Assembly: GCF_002845985.1 (NCBI RefSeq)
Contig: NZ_PDFK01000001.1
Span: 186,001 to 250,000 of the forward strand
DNA: 64,000 nucleotides
From: Lysinibacillus fusiformis
Lineage (GTDB): Bacteria > Bacillota > Bacilli > Bacillales_A > Planococcaceae
Direction: 5' to 3'
Shown piece after piece: positions 27,524-36,429 of the stretch. Under the pieces are notes generated by a model. The model ran no database searches. It was given only the letters and a program-made list of their open reading frames with translations, and was not told the origin of the DNA. Each line of letters starts with the position of its first letter. Position 1 is the stretch's first letter. The position numbers were made by a program, and so were the translations under genes.

Positions 27524-29218
27524 ATGAAAAAGCTAGGAATGCAAAGTAAAATGAGCTTATTAATTGTAGTTATCATTGGGTTTGTGCTAATTGCCATCGG
27601 TCTCATGAATACAAGCGAAATGAAAAAAACTTTAGAAAATGAGTACCAAACAAGGCTCAATCAAATTTTAGATGTAAGTATACATAATCTTGATCAAACA
27701 CACCCAGGTGATTGGCAAATAAAAAACGGGGAACTGTACAAAGGAAACGTCAACATCGCAAAGGAAACAGCACTTATTGATACATTAGGAGAATTATCAC
27801 AGGCTGCGATTACGATTTTTTCTGGAGAAACACGTATTAACACAAATATTGTCATTGACGGTCAACGTGCTATTGGCACAACTGTCGATCCAAAAGTAGC
27901 GGACACAGTTTTAACAACAGGGAAAATATATTCTGGTACAGCTGAAGTTGTGGGCAAACCCTACTTTACAAAATATAAACCCATAAAAACTAAAAATGGA
28001 GAAATTATTGGCATGATTTTCGCTGGCGTACCTTCTTCTGACATTGATGTAGTAGCTCAAAAAATGTTGCTAAAAACGGGCATTATAGCTGTGATTTCTG
28101 CTATCATTGCTGTGCTTGCGGGCATGCTCTTCGTACGAGGTATTGTCAAACCTTTGAAACAATTAAATCACCAGCTAGAAACAATTTCAGCTGGGAAAGG
28201 CGATTTAACTCAGCAAATTGTGGTGAACTCGCAAGATGAAATTGGCCAAGTCGCAAAATCCTTTAATGCCATGCTTACCACCTTACGAAGTATGATGCAA
28301 CAAGTAGATGAAACGGCCAATCAGGTATCCGCATCCTCTTTGGAATTGTCTGCCACTGCGGGATCAACTACGGCAACGACAGAAAAATTAACAGCTAATA
28401 TGCAAGAATTAGCGAGTGGTGCGAGTACACAAAAGCATAGTGCTCATGAGAATGCTGAAGCAATGCAAGATATTGCTGGAGGGATTCAGCTCGTTACGGA
28501 AACAAATGGTGAAGTATCCTCCTATGCATCCGATGCTTGGGATACAGCTAAACATGGAGAAGAAGCGGCACAAGATATGCAGCTTCAAATGCGCAGGATG
28601 TCAGAGGCTGTTCAAGAAAGTGCTAATTCCATTGCAGCCCTTGACACACATGCTAATAAAATTGATGAAATTGTGGAAGTCATTCATGCGATTGCTGAGC
28701 AAACGAATTTACTAGCACTCAATGCATCCATTGAAGCAGCACGCGCTGGTGAACATGGCAAAGGCTTTGCTGTCGTTGCAGAGGAGGTTCGTAAACTTGC
28801 GGAACAATCCAAAACTTCTGCAGCAGAAATTACAGAAACAATCCATACTATGCAACAGCTTTCTAAGGAAGCCCGTGTGCACATGCAGCAAAGTAAGCAA
28901 GAAGCCACAACAAGTGCCGAGGTGGTTCACACGACAAGTAAAGCCTTTGAAGAAATTACAACCAAAGTTTCGCTTGTAACGAATAAGATTCAAGAGGTTT
29001 CAGGAATTGCAGAGGAGTTATATGCAAGAATTGAACAAGCCAATGCTTCCACACAAATTATGGCCGAAATTGCCATAGATGCTCGTGAGCAATCAAAAGT
29101 CGTTACTCAGATTGCGGAAACCAATCTATTATCAATGGATGATATTAATGATGCTGCGTCACAGCTAACGAGAAACGCTGAAACATTACAGGATTTGATT
29201 CATCAATTTAAATATTAA
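27524..29218 (+). CDS. Methyl-accepting chemotaxis protein with extracytoplasmic Cache-type domain
   Basis: 564 residues; ATG at 27524 after GTGGAGGG. TM1 is [17 protein letters not shown]. The extracytoplasmic domain of about 150 residues ([20 protein letters not shown]... [17 protein letters not shown]... [19 protein letters not shown]) is of the single-Cache type. TM2 is [18 protein letters not shown], followed by HAMP and a full signalling hairpin with tip [20 protein letters not shown]. It senses a small external ligand and signals to CheA. Confidence 0.92.
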   Translation: MKKLGMQSKMSLLIVVIIGFVLIAIGLMNTSEMKKTLENEYQTRLNQILDVSIHNLDQTHPGDWQIKNGELYKGNVNIAKETALIDTLGELSQAAITIFSGETRINTNIVIDGQRAIGTTVDPKVADTVLTTGKIYSGTAEVVGKPYFTKYKPIKTKNGEIIGMIFAGVPSSDIDVVAQKMLLKTGIIAVISAIIAVLAGMLFVRGIVKPLKQLNHQLETISAGKGDLTQQIVVNSQDEIGQVAKSFNAMLTTLRSMMQQVDETANQVSASSLELSATAGSTTATTEKLTANMQELASGASTQKHSAHENAEAMQDIAGGIQLVTETNGEVSSYASDAWDTAKHGEEAAQDMQLQMRRMSEAVQESANSIAALDTHANKIDEIVEVIHAIAEQTNLLALNASIEAARAGEHGKGFAVVAEEVRKLAEQSKTSAAEITETIHTMQQLSKEARVHMQQSKQEATTSAEVVHTTSKAFEEITTKVSLVTNKIQEVSGIAEELYARIEQANASTQIMAEIAIDAREQSKVVTQIAETNLLSMDDINDAASQLTRNAETLQDLIHQFKY

Positions 29219-29225
29219 ATAAAAG

Positions 29226-29272
29226 AAAAACATGAGGGTTTAGTGTACTACTATCCCCTCATGTTTTCACTT
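29226..29272. terminator. Bidirectional terminator
   Basis: Stem AAAACATGAGGG/CCCTCATGTTTT between the convergent chemoreceptor and AbrB-type genes, with T-rich flanks. Confidence 0.8.
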
Positions 29273-30287
29273 TTTTCACAAACACTTTTACCACGGGCAC
29301 AAGGAAGATCGAGACCACTAGTACACGGAATAGCTGAAAAGCCGTCACGATTGCCACGTTTGCATGTACAGAAGCGGCGATAATTCCCATTTGATCAAGT
29401 CCCCCAGGTACAATGCTTAAAAAGCCTGTCCTAAAGTCGAGACTGTACAACACTGTCATCACAAATGTTAGACCATAAGCTGCTCCGATAAAAATACCTG
29501 CTGAGACAAATGCATAAAAAATATGCTTCTTCGATAAATGGAGATCCTCTTTTTTCAACAATAAGCCGATATAAATTCCTAGCATGAGTTGAGCAATATG
29601 CAGTAATGATAATGGTAGCTTGGGTACCTCTACCCCTGCCATATTAATACCCATTAGTAAAAACACTGGTCCAAGCATATAGCCTGTTGGAATTTTTAAC
29701 TTTTGAGCTAGCCACCCTGCTACACCACATACCACAAGTATACCAACAAGATTCCATGTATACATTCCATCGATCATAGAACTGCTACTACCAGCGCCTG
29801 CTACCATTAAAGGAACAAAGCCGACGATTAAAAGGACACGAAGGATTTGAAAGAACGTAATAACTACCATATCCATCTCCTCTTGTTCTTCAGCAAATGC
29901 CACAACCTGTGACATGCCACCAGGGACACAGCACGTCAAGGCAGTCGCAAAATCCAAATCGGTGCGCTTTGCTACAAGAAAACTAACAGCGAAAAATAGC
30001 AAAATAAATAATATATTTAAAATGACCATGCTCCCTAAAAAAAGCTTAATATCCTGAACAGCCTCTGGTGTAAAAGCATAGCCAATGGAATACCCCGCTA
30101 CGATTAAACCAATATTACGAAAAGAATGATGCCATTTCAATTGTACGTTGGTTGACAGCTGCACGATGAGCACCGCTGTAATCGCACCTAGCAACCAAGG
30201 CATCGGTATATGTAAAAATTGAAAAATCACAGCACCTATTAAACCAATGCATAATGTGATGAACATATGCTTATCAAAAACAAACAT
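29259..30287 (-). CDS. AbrB-family membrane protein (duplicated domain)
   Basis: 342 residues, about ten membrane helices, in two repeats each with the family's VPGG motif (TCCVPGGMSQVVAFAEE and LSIVPGGLDQMGIIAA). The family is sometimes mislabelled ammonia monooxygenase; it is related to E. coli AbrB and is a probable transporter or membrane regulator, with no known substrate. Monocistronic. Confidence 0.8.
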   Translation of the reverse strand: MFVFDKHMFITLCIGLIGAVIFQFLHIPMPWLLGAITAVLIVQLSTNVQLKWHHSFRNIGLIVAGYSIGYAFTPEAVQDIKLFLGSMVILNILFILLFFAVSFLVAKRTDLDFATALTCCVPGGMSQVVAFAEEQEEMDMVVITFFQILRVLLIVGFVPLMVAGAGSSSSMIDGMYTWNLVGILVVCGVAGWLAQKLKIPTGYMLGPVFLLMGINMAGVEVPKLPLSLLHIAQLMLGIYIGLLLKKEDLHLSKKHIFYAFVSAGIFIGAAYGLTFVMTVLYSLDFRTGFLSIVPGGLDQMGIIAASVHANVAIVTAFQLFRVLVVSIFLVPVVKVFVKKVKT

Positions 30288-30487
30288 GGTAGCAACCCCT
30301 TCAACTCGATAAGCCTATTATGACGTTTAAGTATCTTTTTTTCTACCGGGCCGACTTGTGAACTGTATCGCTTAAAAAGAACCCGTTATCTATAAAATAA
30401 AACCTCTTATCGAAGATTTTATCCTTGTTAAAATTTTCTATGCTACATTAGTAATACCTGATTCAGTGTTTTAAAAGGAGGCCTCCT

Positions 30488-30937
30488 ATGAAAATTCATT
30501 TAACCATCAATCATGAACTTGAAGAAACAGAGGTTCATATTCATGCCAACGAATATAATGAGCAAATTGAAAGATTGATGAAACAGCTTCAAGCATCCCA
30601 AACGACGATGCTAGACGGGTATTTCCAACAAGAAATTCATCTATTAAAAATTTCTGATATTTATTCCATTTACGCGGAGGGTGCCAAAGTATTTTTACAA
30701 ACGGATGAGCAAGAGTTTGAGTCAAAGCGAAAATTATATGAGCTAGAGGCACAGCTAGCCAAAGATTTTGTACGCGTGAGCAAATCTACACTTGTCAATA
30801 TCCATAAAATCGCCTCTATTCAAATGGGCAAAATCGGCACTACACAACTATTACTCGAAAATGAAGTAGCCATTCATGTCAGTCGAAAATACTTAAAAGA
30901 ATTAAAGCGACATTTAGGTATTGGGAGGGATCTATAG
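30488..30937 (+). CDS. LytTR-domain transcriptional regulator
   Basis: 149 residues. The N-terminal 45 residues are a short charged helix-rich part; the C-terminal 100 are a LytTR DNA-binding domain (YFQQEIHLLKISDIYSIYAE, FVRVSKSTLVNIHKIASI, VSRKYLKELKRHLG). It lacks a receiver domain, like the stand-alone LytTR regulators paired with DUF3021 proteins in Firmicutes. The ribosome-binding site forms the perfect palindrome GGAGGCCTCC, which may fold and limit initiation. First gene of a four-gene operon ending in an ABC exporter. Confidence 0.9.
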   Translation: MKIHLTINHELEETEVHIHANEYNEQIERLMKQLQASQTTMLDGYFQQEIHLLKISDIYSIYAEGAKVFLQTDEQEFESKRKLYELEAQLAKDFVRVSKSTLVNIHKIASIQMGKIGTTQLLLENEVAIHVSRKYLKELKRHLGIGRDL

Positions 30938-30938
30938 C

Positions 30939-31343
30939 ATGAAGTATTTACGCATGATGATTATTGGACTACTCATTTCCCTTAGCTCTTCTTACATCTT
31001 AGTCACATTAAGCGTCCTTTCAAACAATGCGGTTATGTCAGGAGCAGAATTACTGGAGGAGATTATCATTGCTACCCTTCTTGGTATTGCGATTGGACTA
31101 TTTTCCGCCATTTTTGATATCGAGCCAATACCTTTTACGATTCAGCTACTTTTACATTTAATAGCTGTCACAGCATGTGTATTAACGGCAGGCTACTTCG
31201 GGAATTGGTTTGAGCATTCAGGTGTGAAATATGTGTTGCTATCGGAAGCCATCATTTATTCCATTGTTTGGTGTATTATATATGTTTTTCAAATAAGGGA
31301 TATTGAAAAAATGAATCGAGAAATTCAAAAAAGAAAGGATTAA
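30939..31343 (+). CDS. DUF3021-family membrane protein
   Basis: 134 residues; ATG at 30939 with GGGAGGGA, immediately after the LytTR stop. Four membrane helices (MMIIGLLISLSSSYILVTL, IIIATLLGIAIGLFSAIF, TIQLLLHLIAVTACVLTAGYF, LSEAIIYSIVWCIIYVF) and a basic tail. DUF3021 proteins are nearly always encoded beside a LytTR regulator and are thought to inhibit it at the membrane; that role is inferred from context. Confidence 0.85.
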   Translation: MKYLRMMIIGLLISLSSSYILVTLSVLSNNAVMSGAELLEEIIIATLLGIAIGLFSAIFDIEPIPFTIQLLLHLIAVTACVLTAGYFGNWFEHSGVKYVLLSEAIIYSIVWCIIYVFQIRDIEKMNREIQKRKD

Positions 31344-31348
31344 CAAAG

Positions 31349-32269
31349 ATGACCATTGCAATAGAAGTTGAGAATTTATGTAAACACTATGGCGAACAGC
31401 AAGCTGTCAAAGGCATTTCTTTTACAGTTGAACAAGGCACTCTATTTGCTTTTTTAGGGGCAAATGGTGCTGGTAAATCTACTACCATTGAAATACTTTG
31501 TACATTATTAAAAAAATCAAGCGGTCAAGTAACCATTAATGGTTTCACTCTTGACGCAAGCAATGATAATGGAGATATTCGCAAATCCATCGGTGTCGTT
31601 TTCCAGCAAAGTATATTAGATGAACGATTAACTGTGCGCGAAAATATCCTGCATCGTGGTCAAACATATGGTTTATCAAAAACACAGCTCACAGAAAATT
31701 ATCAATTTGTCTCCACCTATTTGCATTTAGATGATATTGAAAAGCAAAAATACGGAACATTATCTGGTGGACAAAAAAGACGAGCAGATATCGCTCGTGC
31801 ACTTATTCATCGCCCTAGTGTTTTATTTCTAGATGAGCCTACAACGGGTTTAGATCCACAAACACGACAATTCGTTTGGCAGGCTATCAAGCAGCTTCAA
31901 CAGGAAACTAATATGACCGTTTTTTTAACAACTCATTATATGGAGGAAGCAGCAGTAGCCCATCAAGTCCTTGTCTTAAAGCAAGGGACAATTGTCGCGC
32001 AGGGTACACCCGATGCGCTGAAAACAAAATATGCCTATGATTCAATGGCTCTCGTTTTTCACAATCCATTGAAAGGTGTAAGGTGGCTAGAGGAAAATGC
32101 GCTCTCTTATACAGAGAAACAAGGGATATATACTATTCGTTTATCCTCTACTCTACATGCGCTGACCCTATTAAAACAAGCAGAGAAACTCATTGCTTCC
32201 TTTGAGGTCATTAAAGGATCGATGGATGATGTCTTTCTTCATATTATGGCAGAGGAGGAGATCGCGTAG
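31349..32269 (+). CDS. ABC transporter ATP-binding protein (DrrA/CcmA type)
   Basis: 306 residues. Walker A GANGAGKST, Q-loop VFQQSILD, signature LSGGQKRRADIARAL, Walker B LFLDEPTTGLD and switch His TTHYMEEA. A C-terminal extension of about 80 residues is typical of antibiotic/peptide exporter ATPases. Stop overlaps the start of the permease gene (TAGTG). Confidence 0.92.
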   Translation: MTIAIEVENLCKHYGEQQAVKGISFTVEQGTLFAFLGANGAGKSTTIEILCTLLKKSSGQVTINGFTLDASNDNGDIRKSIGVVFQQSILDERLTVRENILHRGQTYGLSKTQLTENYQFVSTYLHLDDIEKQKYGTLSGGQKRRADIARALIHRPSVLFLDEPTTGLDPQTRQFVWQAIKQLQQETNMTVFLTTHYMEEAAVAHQVLVLKQGTIVAQGTPDALKTKYAYDSMALVFHNPLKGVRWLEENALSYTEKQGIYTIRLSSTLHALTLLKQAEKLIASFEVIKGSMDDVFLHIMAEEEIA

Positions 32270-33144
32270 TGGAAGCATTAATTAGTCTAGTTCAGCGGAA
32301 TAATAAAGTATTTAGAAGAGATAAAACGCAGGTATTCTTCTCCCTACTGTCAGTCATTATTGTCATTGTGCTGTACGCTGTCTTTCTCCAAAAAATGCAG
32401 GTAGATGCCATTGAACGACTAACAGAAGCAACACCAGAATTAATGACGATGGTCAATGAATGGCTTGTAGCAGGATTACTGTCCATGATTGCTGTTTCTA
32501 CTACACTCTGTGCATATGGCATTGCCGTTAAGGATCAGGAGTCAAAAGCACAAGCAGATTTTTTAACAGCTCCCCTTTCCCGTTCAACGATTCAGCTAAG
32601 CTATGTCATCAATGCGTTTATCATCGGTAGTATTTTTTCCTTTATCGCACTCATCGGCTGTGAAATCTTTCTTGTAGCAACAGGTGGTAAGCTCCTAAGC
32701 TTTGGGGATTTTGTTCATGTACTCGGCATTTTGTTTTTATCTGTCCTGCTAGCAAGTGTCTTTAATTTATTTCTGTCATTATTTGTGTCCACGCAAAATG
32801 CTTTTTCAACACTCGGCACAATCGTCGGGACAGTACTCGGCTTTTTATGTGGTGTCTATGTACCTCTTGGTGCTCTACCAGGCTTTGCTCAAAATTTAAT
32901 CATGTATTTCCCCATTAGTCATACAACATTACTGTTACGCAATGCATTTATGGATAGCTCTATTGGCGATGTTTTTGAAGGTGTGCCTGCTTCCTATGTG
33001 GAAGACTATAAAATCAATTATGGCATTGTCTATGAGCTTCATGGAAAAATACTCAGCACTTCGACTAGCCTCATCATTATCGTTTGTACAATCGTCATAC
33101 TTGCGCTAGCATCTATGATGTTATTTAAAAGAAAATATAAATAA
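32269..33144 (+). CDS. ABC-2 type exporter permease
   Basis: 291 residues from a GTG overlapping the ATPase stop. Six helices; the ABC-2 pattern is visible (FSLLSVIIVIVLYAVFLQ, LLSMIAVSTTLCAYGIAVKDQESKAQADFLTAPLSR, TIVGTVLGFLCGVYVPLGALP, YFPISHTTLLLRNAF). With the upstream ATPase it forms an exporter controlled by the LytTR/DUF3021 pair. Substrate unknown; drug or bacteriocin export is plausible. Confidence 0.9.
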   Translation: MEALISLVQRNNKVFRRDKTQVFFSLLSVIIVIVLYAVFLQKMQVDAIERLTEATPELMTMVNEWLVAGLLSMIAVSTTLCAYGIAVKDQESKAQADFLTAPLSRSTIQLSYVINAFIIGSIFSFIALIGCEIFLVATGGKLLSFGDFVHVLGILFLSVLLASVFNLFLSLFVSTQNAFSTLGTIVGTVLGFLCGVYVPLGALPGFAQNLIMYFPISHTTLLLRNAFMDSSIGDVFEGVPASYVEDYKINYGIVYELHGKILSTSTSLIIIVCTIVILALASMMLFKRKYK

Positions 33145-33162
33145 ATTTTAGCTAACAGATTT

Positions 33163-33192
33163 ACACATCGTTTAGGAAACGATGTGTTTTTT
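33163..33192 (+). terminator. Terminator of the LytTR-ABC operon
   Basis: Stem ACACATCGTTT/AAACGATGTGT, loop AGG, followed by T6. Confidence 0.85.
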
Positions 33193-33278
33193 ATTGCATT
33201 TAAACAAACAATTTGTTATTTTAAATATAAATTAATAAACAAAAATAAATATTGTTTGTATTTATGGAGGATTCCCCT

Positions 33279-34034
33279 ATGGATGTAAATGAACTATTTT
33301 GGCAAGCTCCTATCGATGACCTCAAAAAGGGTTATACCAATGAGGGAACACATTTCACCTGCCTTCTGTGCGGTGAAAAAGTAGAGAAAGGAATCATTTA
33401 TCCTTATGAAGGCTTATTGTATGAAGCCGAAAAAATGATGCAGCAGCATATGACAATGACACATCAATCTGTTTTTCATTATTTAAACGGTCTCAATAAA
33501 AAAATGACAGGCTTAACAGAACATCAAAGCCATATTTTACGCTTATTTTATGAAGGTAGATCAGATCAGGAAATAAAAGAGGAATTAGAGATTGGTAGTG
33601 CCACGACCATTCGCCATCATCGTTTTGCTTTAAAGGAAAAGGAACGCCAAGCCAAAACATTGTTGGTAATGATGGAATTATTGAAGGAACAAGATCGAAA
33701 GGAGGAACCATTTGTGTCTATTCATAAAACAGCTACAATGGTTGACGATCGCTATAATGTCACTCTCTCAGAAGAACAGCAATTATTGGCGAAATTATTT
33801 CCACATGGTGTTGGCAAGGAGCTAGTTCGTTTTCCTAAGCGTGAAAAACAAAAAATTATAGTACTTCGTGCCATTACAATGCTTTTTGACAAAGAAAAAC
33901 AATATACAGAAAAAGAATTAAATGAAATCATCAAACCGATGTATGAAGACTACGTTCATATACGTCGCTACTTAATTGAATACGGTTTTCTGGACCGCAA
34001 AGCTGACGGTAGCGCTTACTGGGTTAAAAAATAA
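33279..34034 (+). CDS. DUF2087-domain putative transcriptional regulator
   Basis: 251 residues; ATG at 33279 after ATGGAGG. The N-terminal part has a Cys pair and two His residues (FTCLLCGEKVEKG... MQQHMTMTHQ), possibly metal binding. The middle has a LuxR-like helix-turn-helix (GLTEHQSHILRLFYEGRSDQEIKEELEI). The C-terminus is DUF2087 (LVRFPKREKQKIIVLRAITMLF...EKELNEIIKPMYEDYVHIRRYLIEYGFLDR). Soluble. Upstream, AACAAACAATTTGTT and AATATTGTTTG repeats could be an operator. It precedes a GIY-YIG gene by 17 nt, a pairing common in Bacilli. Confidence 0.85.
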   Translation: MDVNELFWQAPIDDLKKGYTNEGTHFTCLLCGEKVEKGIIYPYEGLLYEAEKMMQQHMTMTHQSVFHYLNGLNKKMTGLTEHQSHILRLFYEGRSDQEIKEELEIGSATTIRHHRFALKEKERQAKTLLVMMELLKEQDRKEEPFVSIHKTATMVDDRYNVTLSEEQQLLAKLFPHGVGKELVRFPKREKQKIIVLRAITMLFDKEKQYTEKELNEIIKPMYEDYVHIRRYLIEYGFLDRKADGSAYWVKK

Positions 34035-34051
34035 GAAGGCAGGTTTTTGAA

Positions 34052-34396
34052 ATGGATCATAAAAAAGAGTTAAAAGAGATGTATAAGGACATGAAAATTG
34101 AAGCGGGCGTTTTTACGATGACTAATACAGAAACTGGGAAAGTGTTTGTGGGGAGCTTTAATAATTTAAAACGTTTAAATGGTTTTCAGTTTATGCTCAA
34201 AACGAATACACATACGAATAAGGAGCTTCAAGCGGACTACAATTCATTTGGTCAAGATGCTTTTGAGGTGAAAATCGTTGAATATTTAAAGAAAAAAGAA
34301 GATGGCTATTTCGATGCCAAAAAAGAGCTTGAAAAGCTAGAGCAAAAATGGCTCGACACGCTAAATCCTTATGGTGAGCGTGGGTATAATTCTTAG
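34052..34396 (+). CDS. GIY-YIG nuclease-family protein
   Basis: 114 residues. The GIY-YIG strand pair appears as GVFTMTN...VFVGS, followed by the family's downstream Arg/His/Glu region (NLKRLNGFQFMLKTNTHTNKELQADY, FEVKIVEYL). Single-domain proteins of this kind may cut DNA, but the core tyrosine and glycine residues are relaxed here (GVF and VGS), so activity is uncertain. Co-transcribed with the DUF2087 gene. Confidence 0.8.
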   Translation: MDHKKELKEMYKDMKIEAGVFTMTNTETGKVFVGSFNNLKRLNGFQFMLKTNTHTNKELQADYNSFGQDAFEVKIVEYLKKKEDGYFDAKKELEKLEQKWLDTLNPYGERGYNS

Positions 34397-34411
34397 GATT
34401 TATCCAATAGA

Positions 34412-34458
34412 TAGCTGTGGGATCAAGCAAATGAAAATTTAACAGTTCCCTCAGCTAT
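34412..34458. terminator. Terminator between convergent genes
   Basis: Stem ATAGCTG-T-GGGA / TCCC-T-CAGCTAT followed by T6 on the plus strand. Confidence 0.7.
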
Positions 34459-34461
34459 TTT

Positions 34462-35007
34462 TTATTCATCCACACGATTCCATCTTAAATTATCAGCATC
34501 ATCATAGCCATAATAATAGATTGGGCGATCGTGCTTATCATAAGCAACAGCTTCTAATAAATCAATTTGCTGCGCAGAAGGTATATAAAACGAAACTAGT
34601 TTACTATGTTCAATGGATTTTTTGATAATTCCTTGCTTTGAGTTAATTGTTATATAGGAAACATTTTCATCATGAGATAATACAACAAACAAAGTTCCTT
34701 CATGATTCAAACGATAGCTCATGCCTCCTATTGTCTCTAAAGAATCATTCGTGGAGGAGATACCCGTAGCATAAACCCTTTTATATAGAAATGCGTTTTT
34801 TTGTACCAAAACAGTTTGATAGATTTCTTTTTTATCACGCTTAAACAAATAAAAAATATCGTGTCCTTCTTGAATCTTTTCAACATTCTTATACTCAGGT
34901 GTCATAAAAAAATTTGCTTTTGCAGCGCTTAATGCAGTTAAACGATAGCCTCCTAACAATAATAAAGCGCTTAAAGTGACTATTGCTAATAACAAGAATT
35001 TTCTCAT
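34462..35007 (-). CDS. Hypothetical secreted or membrane-anchored protein
   Basis: 181 residues with an N-terminal hydrophobic segment (FLLLAIVTLSALLLLGGYRL) and no lipobox, so a signal anchor or signal peptide. The rest is beta-rich (YQTVLVQKNAFLYKRVYATG, TLFVVLSHDENVSYITIN) and ends YYYGYDDADNLRWNRV. I recognise no family. It may be co-transcribed with yitT and the MmcQ gene, although a terminator follows yitT. Confidence 0.7.
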   Translation of the reverse strand: MRKFLLLAIVTLSALLLLGGYRLTALSAAKANFFMTPEYKNVEKIQEGHDIFYLFKRDKKEIYQTVLVQKNAFLYKRVYATGISSTNDSLETIGGMSYRLNHEGTLFVVLSHDENVSYITINSKQGIIKKSIEHSKLVSFYIPSAQQIDLLEAVAYDKHDRPIYYYGYDDADNLRWNRVDE

Positions 35008-35065
35008 CTATTTTCTCCACCCTATAGCATTTTCAGTTGGATTGAGACAGTTTAACTTTCTTTGT

Positions 35066-35440
35066 TTATTTTGTCACTTCTAACAACTGAATTTCCTGCT
35101 GTGCTTTTTTCGTTAATTTACTGAAAACAAGCTCATAGGAATGTTGAATAAGCTTTTCTACCAAATCCATCGGGACATCTTCAGCATCCATATAAATGGA
35201 GTTCCAATGCGTTTTATTCATATAGTAGCCAGGTATAATACTGACAAAGGATTCTCGTAATTCCTCTGCTCGTGCAGGTTCGCATTTTAACGTTAATACA
35301 GGCTTACCTGTAGCATTTCCCCCAATCATGGCATACATTTTCCCACCAATATGATAGCGGTCTGCTTGCCATTCCTCCTTATAGTCATAAATCGTTCCCT
35401 GTAGTTGTAGACAATGAGCATGAATCATTTCTTTTTCCAT
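35066..35440 (-). CDS. MmcQ/YjbR-family (DUF419) protein
   Basis: 124 residues with the family landmarks: an early W (EEWQADRYHIGGKMYAMIG), a KCEP stretch (VLTLKCEPARAEELRE), GYYMNKTHWNSIYMD and a C-terminal LVEKLIQHSYELVFSKLTKK. Small cytoplasmic protein with a CyaY-like fold; DNA-binding has been proposed for some members but the role is unclear. Confidence 0.88.
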   Translation of the reverse strand: MEKEMIHAHCLQLQGTIYDYKEEWQADRYHIGGKMYAMIGGNATGKPVLTLKCEPARAEELRESFVSIIPGYYMNKTHWNSIYMDAEDVPMDLVEKLIQHSYELVFSKLTKKAQQEIQLLEVTK

Positions 35441-35462
35441 CTATTTCTTCCCCTTTCGACAC

Positions 35463-35512
35463 AAAATAAAACACACGTTCGATTATGGTTAGTATAACCT
35501 AAAACGTGTGTA
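35463..35512 (-). terminator. Terminator after yitT
   Basis: Stem ACACACGTT/AACGTGTGT with inner GGTTA/TAACC, followed by TTTATTTTG on the minus strand. Confidence 0.75.
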
Positions 35513-35526
35513 GGGACTAGCCTTAT

Positions 35527-36342
35527 TTAGTTCGTACTTCGATCAAACATGCCCATAACCTCTGTTGTCTGTAGGATATTCACAAACGACTTTGGATCGG
35601 TTTCCTTAATCGTACTTTTTACATCCGCGAGTTGATAACGCGTAATGACAGTGATTAACACTTTTCGTCCTTCACCAGAGTAGGCTCCCTTCGCATCGAT
35701 AATCGTTACACCACGATGAAGTTTTTGCAACAGCTGCTGCTTGACTTCTTCCCCTTTACTCGTAATAATCATCAACGTTAATTTAATATGGCTTGTATGA
35801 ATCGTATCTACCACTTTTCCTGTTGCATAAATGGAAACAAGCGTTAATAATGCCGCGTCCCAGCTAAAGACAAAGCCAGAAGCTGCCACTACAACACCAT
35901 TCATAGCAGCAATTAATGTACCGAGTGGAAAATCTCGTTTACGACTTAGTAGCATGGCAATAATATCAAAGCCCCCAGAGGAGCCTGCTGCACGAAAAAT
36001 CATACCCATCGCAAAGCCTACAATAACTCCTCCAAATAGGGATGCAAGGATAGGATCTTGTGTTGCCTTGTGAATTGGAATAACATATAAACTCACTGAC
36101 AAAACGGCTACAGAAAGAATCGTATAGCTGATAAATCGCTTACCAAGCTTCATCACACCTAAAATCAGTAAAGGCAAATTAAGCAGTAAATTTAATACCC
36201 CTGTATTCCAAGGGGTAATAATGCCAAGCATGATGGCGATACCACTCAATCCACCACTCAAGATTTCATGGGGAATTAATAAATAATTATAGGCAAAGGC
36301 CACTAAAATGGAAGAAAGAGTAATTATAATCACATTACGCAT
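35527..36342 (-). CDS. YitT-family membrane protein (DUF161 plus DUF2179)
   Basis: 271 residues from the ATG at 36342 (GGGGAT upstream). Five or six membrane helices with the family repeats (YNYLLIPHEILSGGLSGIAIM, AAGSSGGFDIIAMLLSRK), then a soluble C-terminal DUF2179 domain (HIKLTLMIITSKGEEVKQQL...GVTIIDAKGAYSGEGRKVLI). Function of the family is not settled; the cytoplasmic domain may sense a small ligand. Confidence 0.9.
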   Translation of the reverse strand: MRNVIIITLSSILVAFAYNYLLIPHEILSGGLSGIAIMLGIITPWNTGVLNLLLNLPLLILGVMKLGKRFISYTILSVAVLSVSLYVIPIHKATQDPILASLFGGVIVGFAMGMIFRAAGSSGGFDIIAMLLSRKRDFPLGTLIAAMNGVVVAASGFVFSWDAALLTLVSIYATGKVVDTIHTSHIKLTLMIITSKGEEVKQQLLQKLHRGVTIIDAKGAYSGEGRKVLITVITRYQLADVKSTIKETDPKSFVNILQTTEVMGMFDRSTN

Positions 36343-36429
36343 AATGATATCCCCTATCAATCAACGACCAAATTTTGATATATCTTTCTCATAGATTACC
36401 CAATTTCTGCTGATGAAAAACCTATATTC

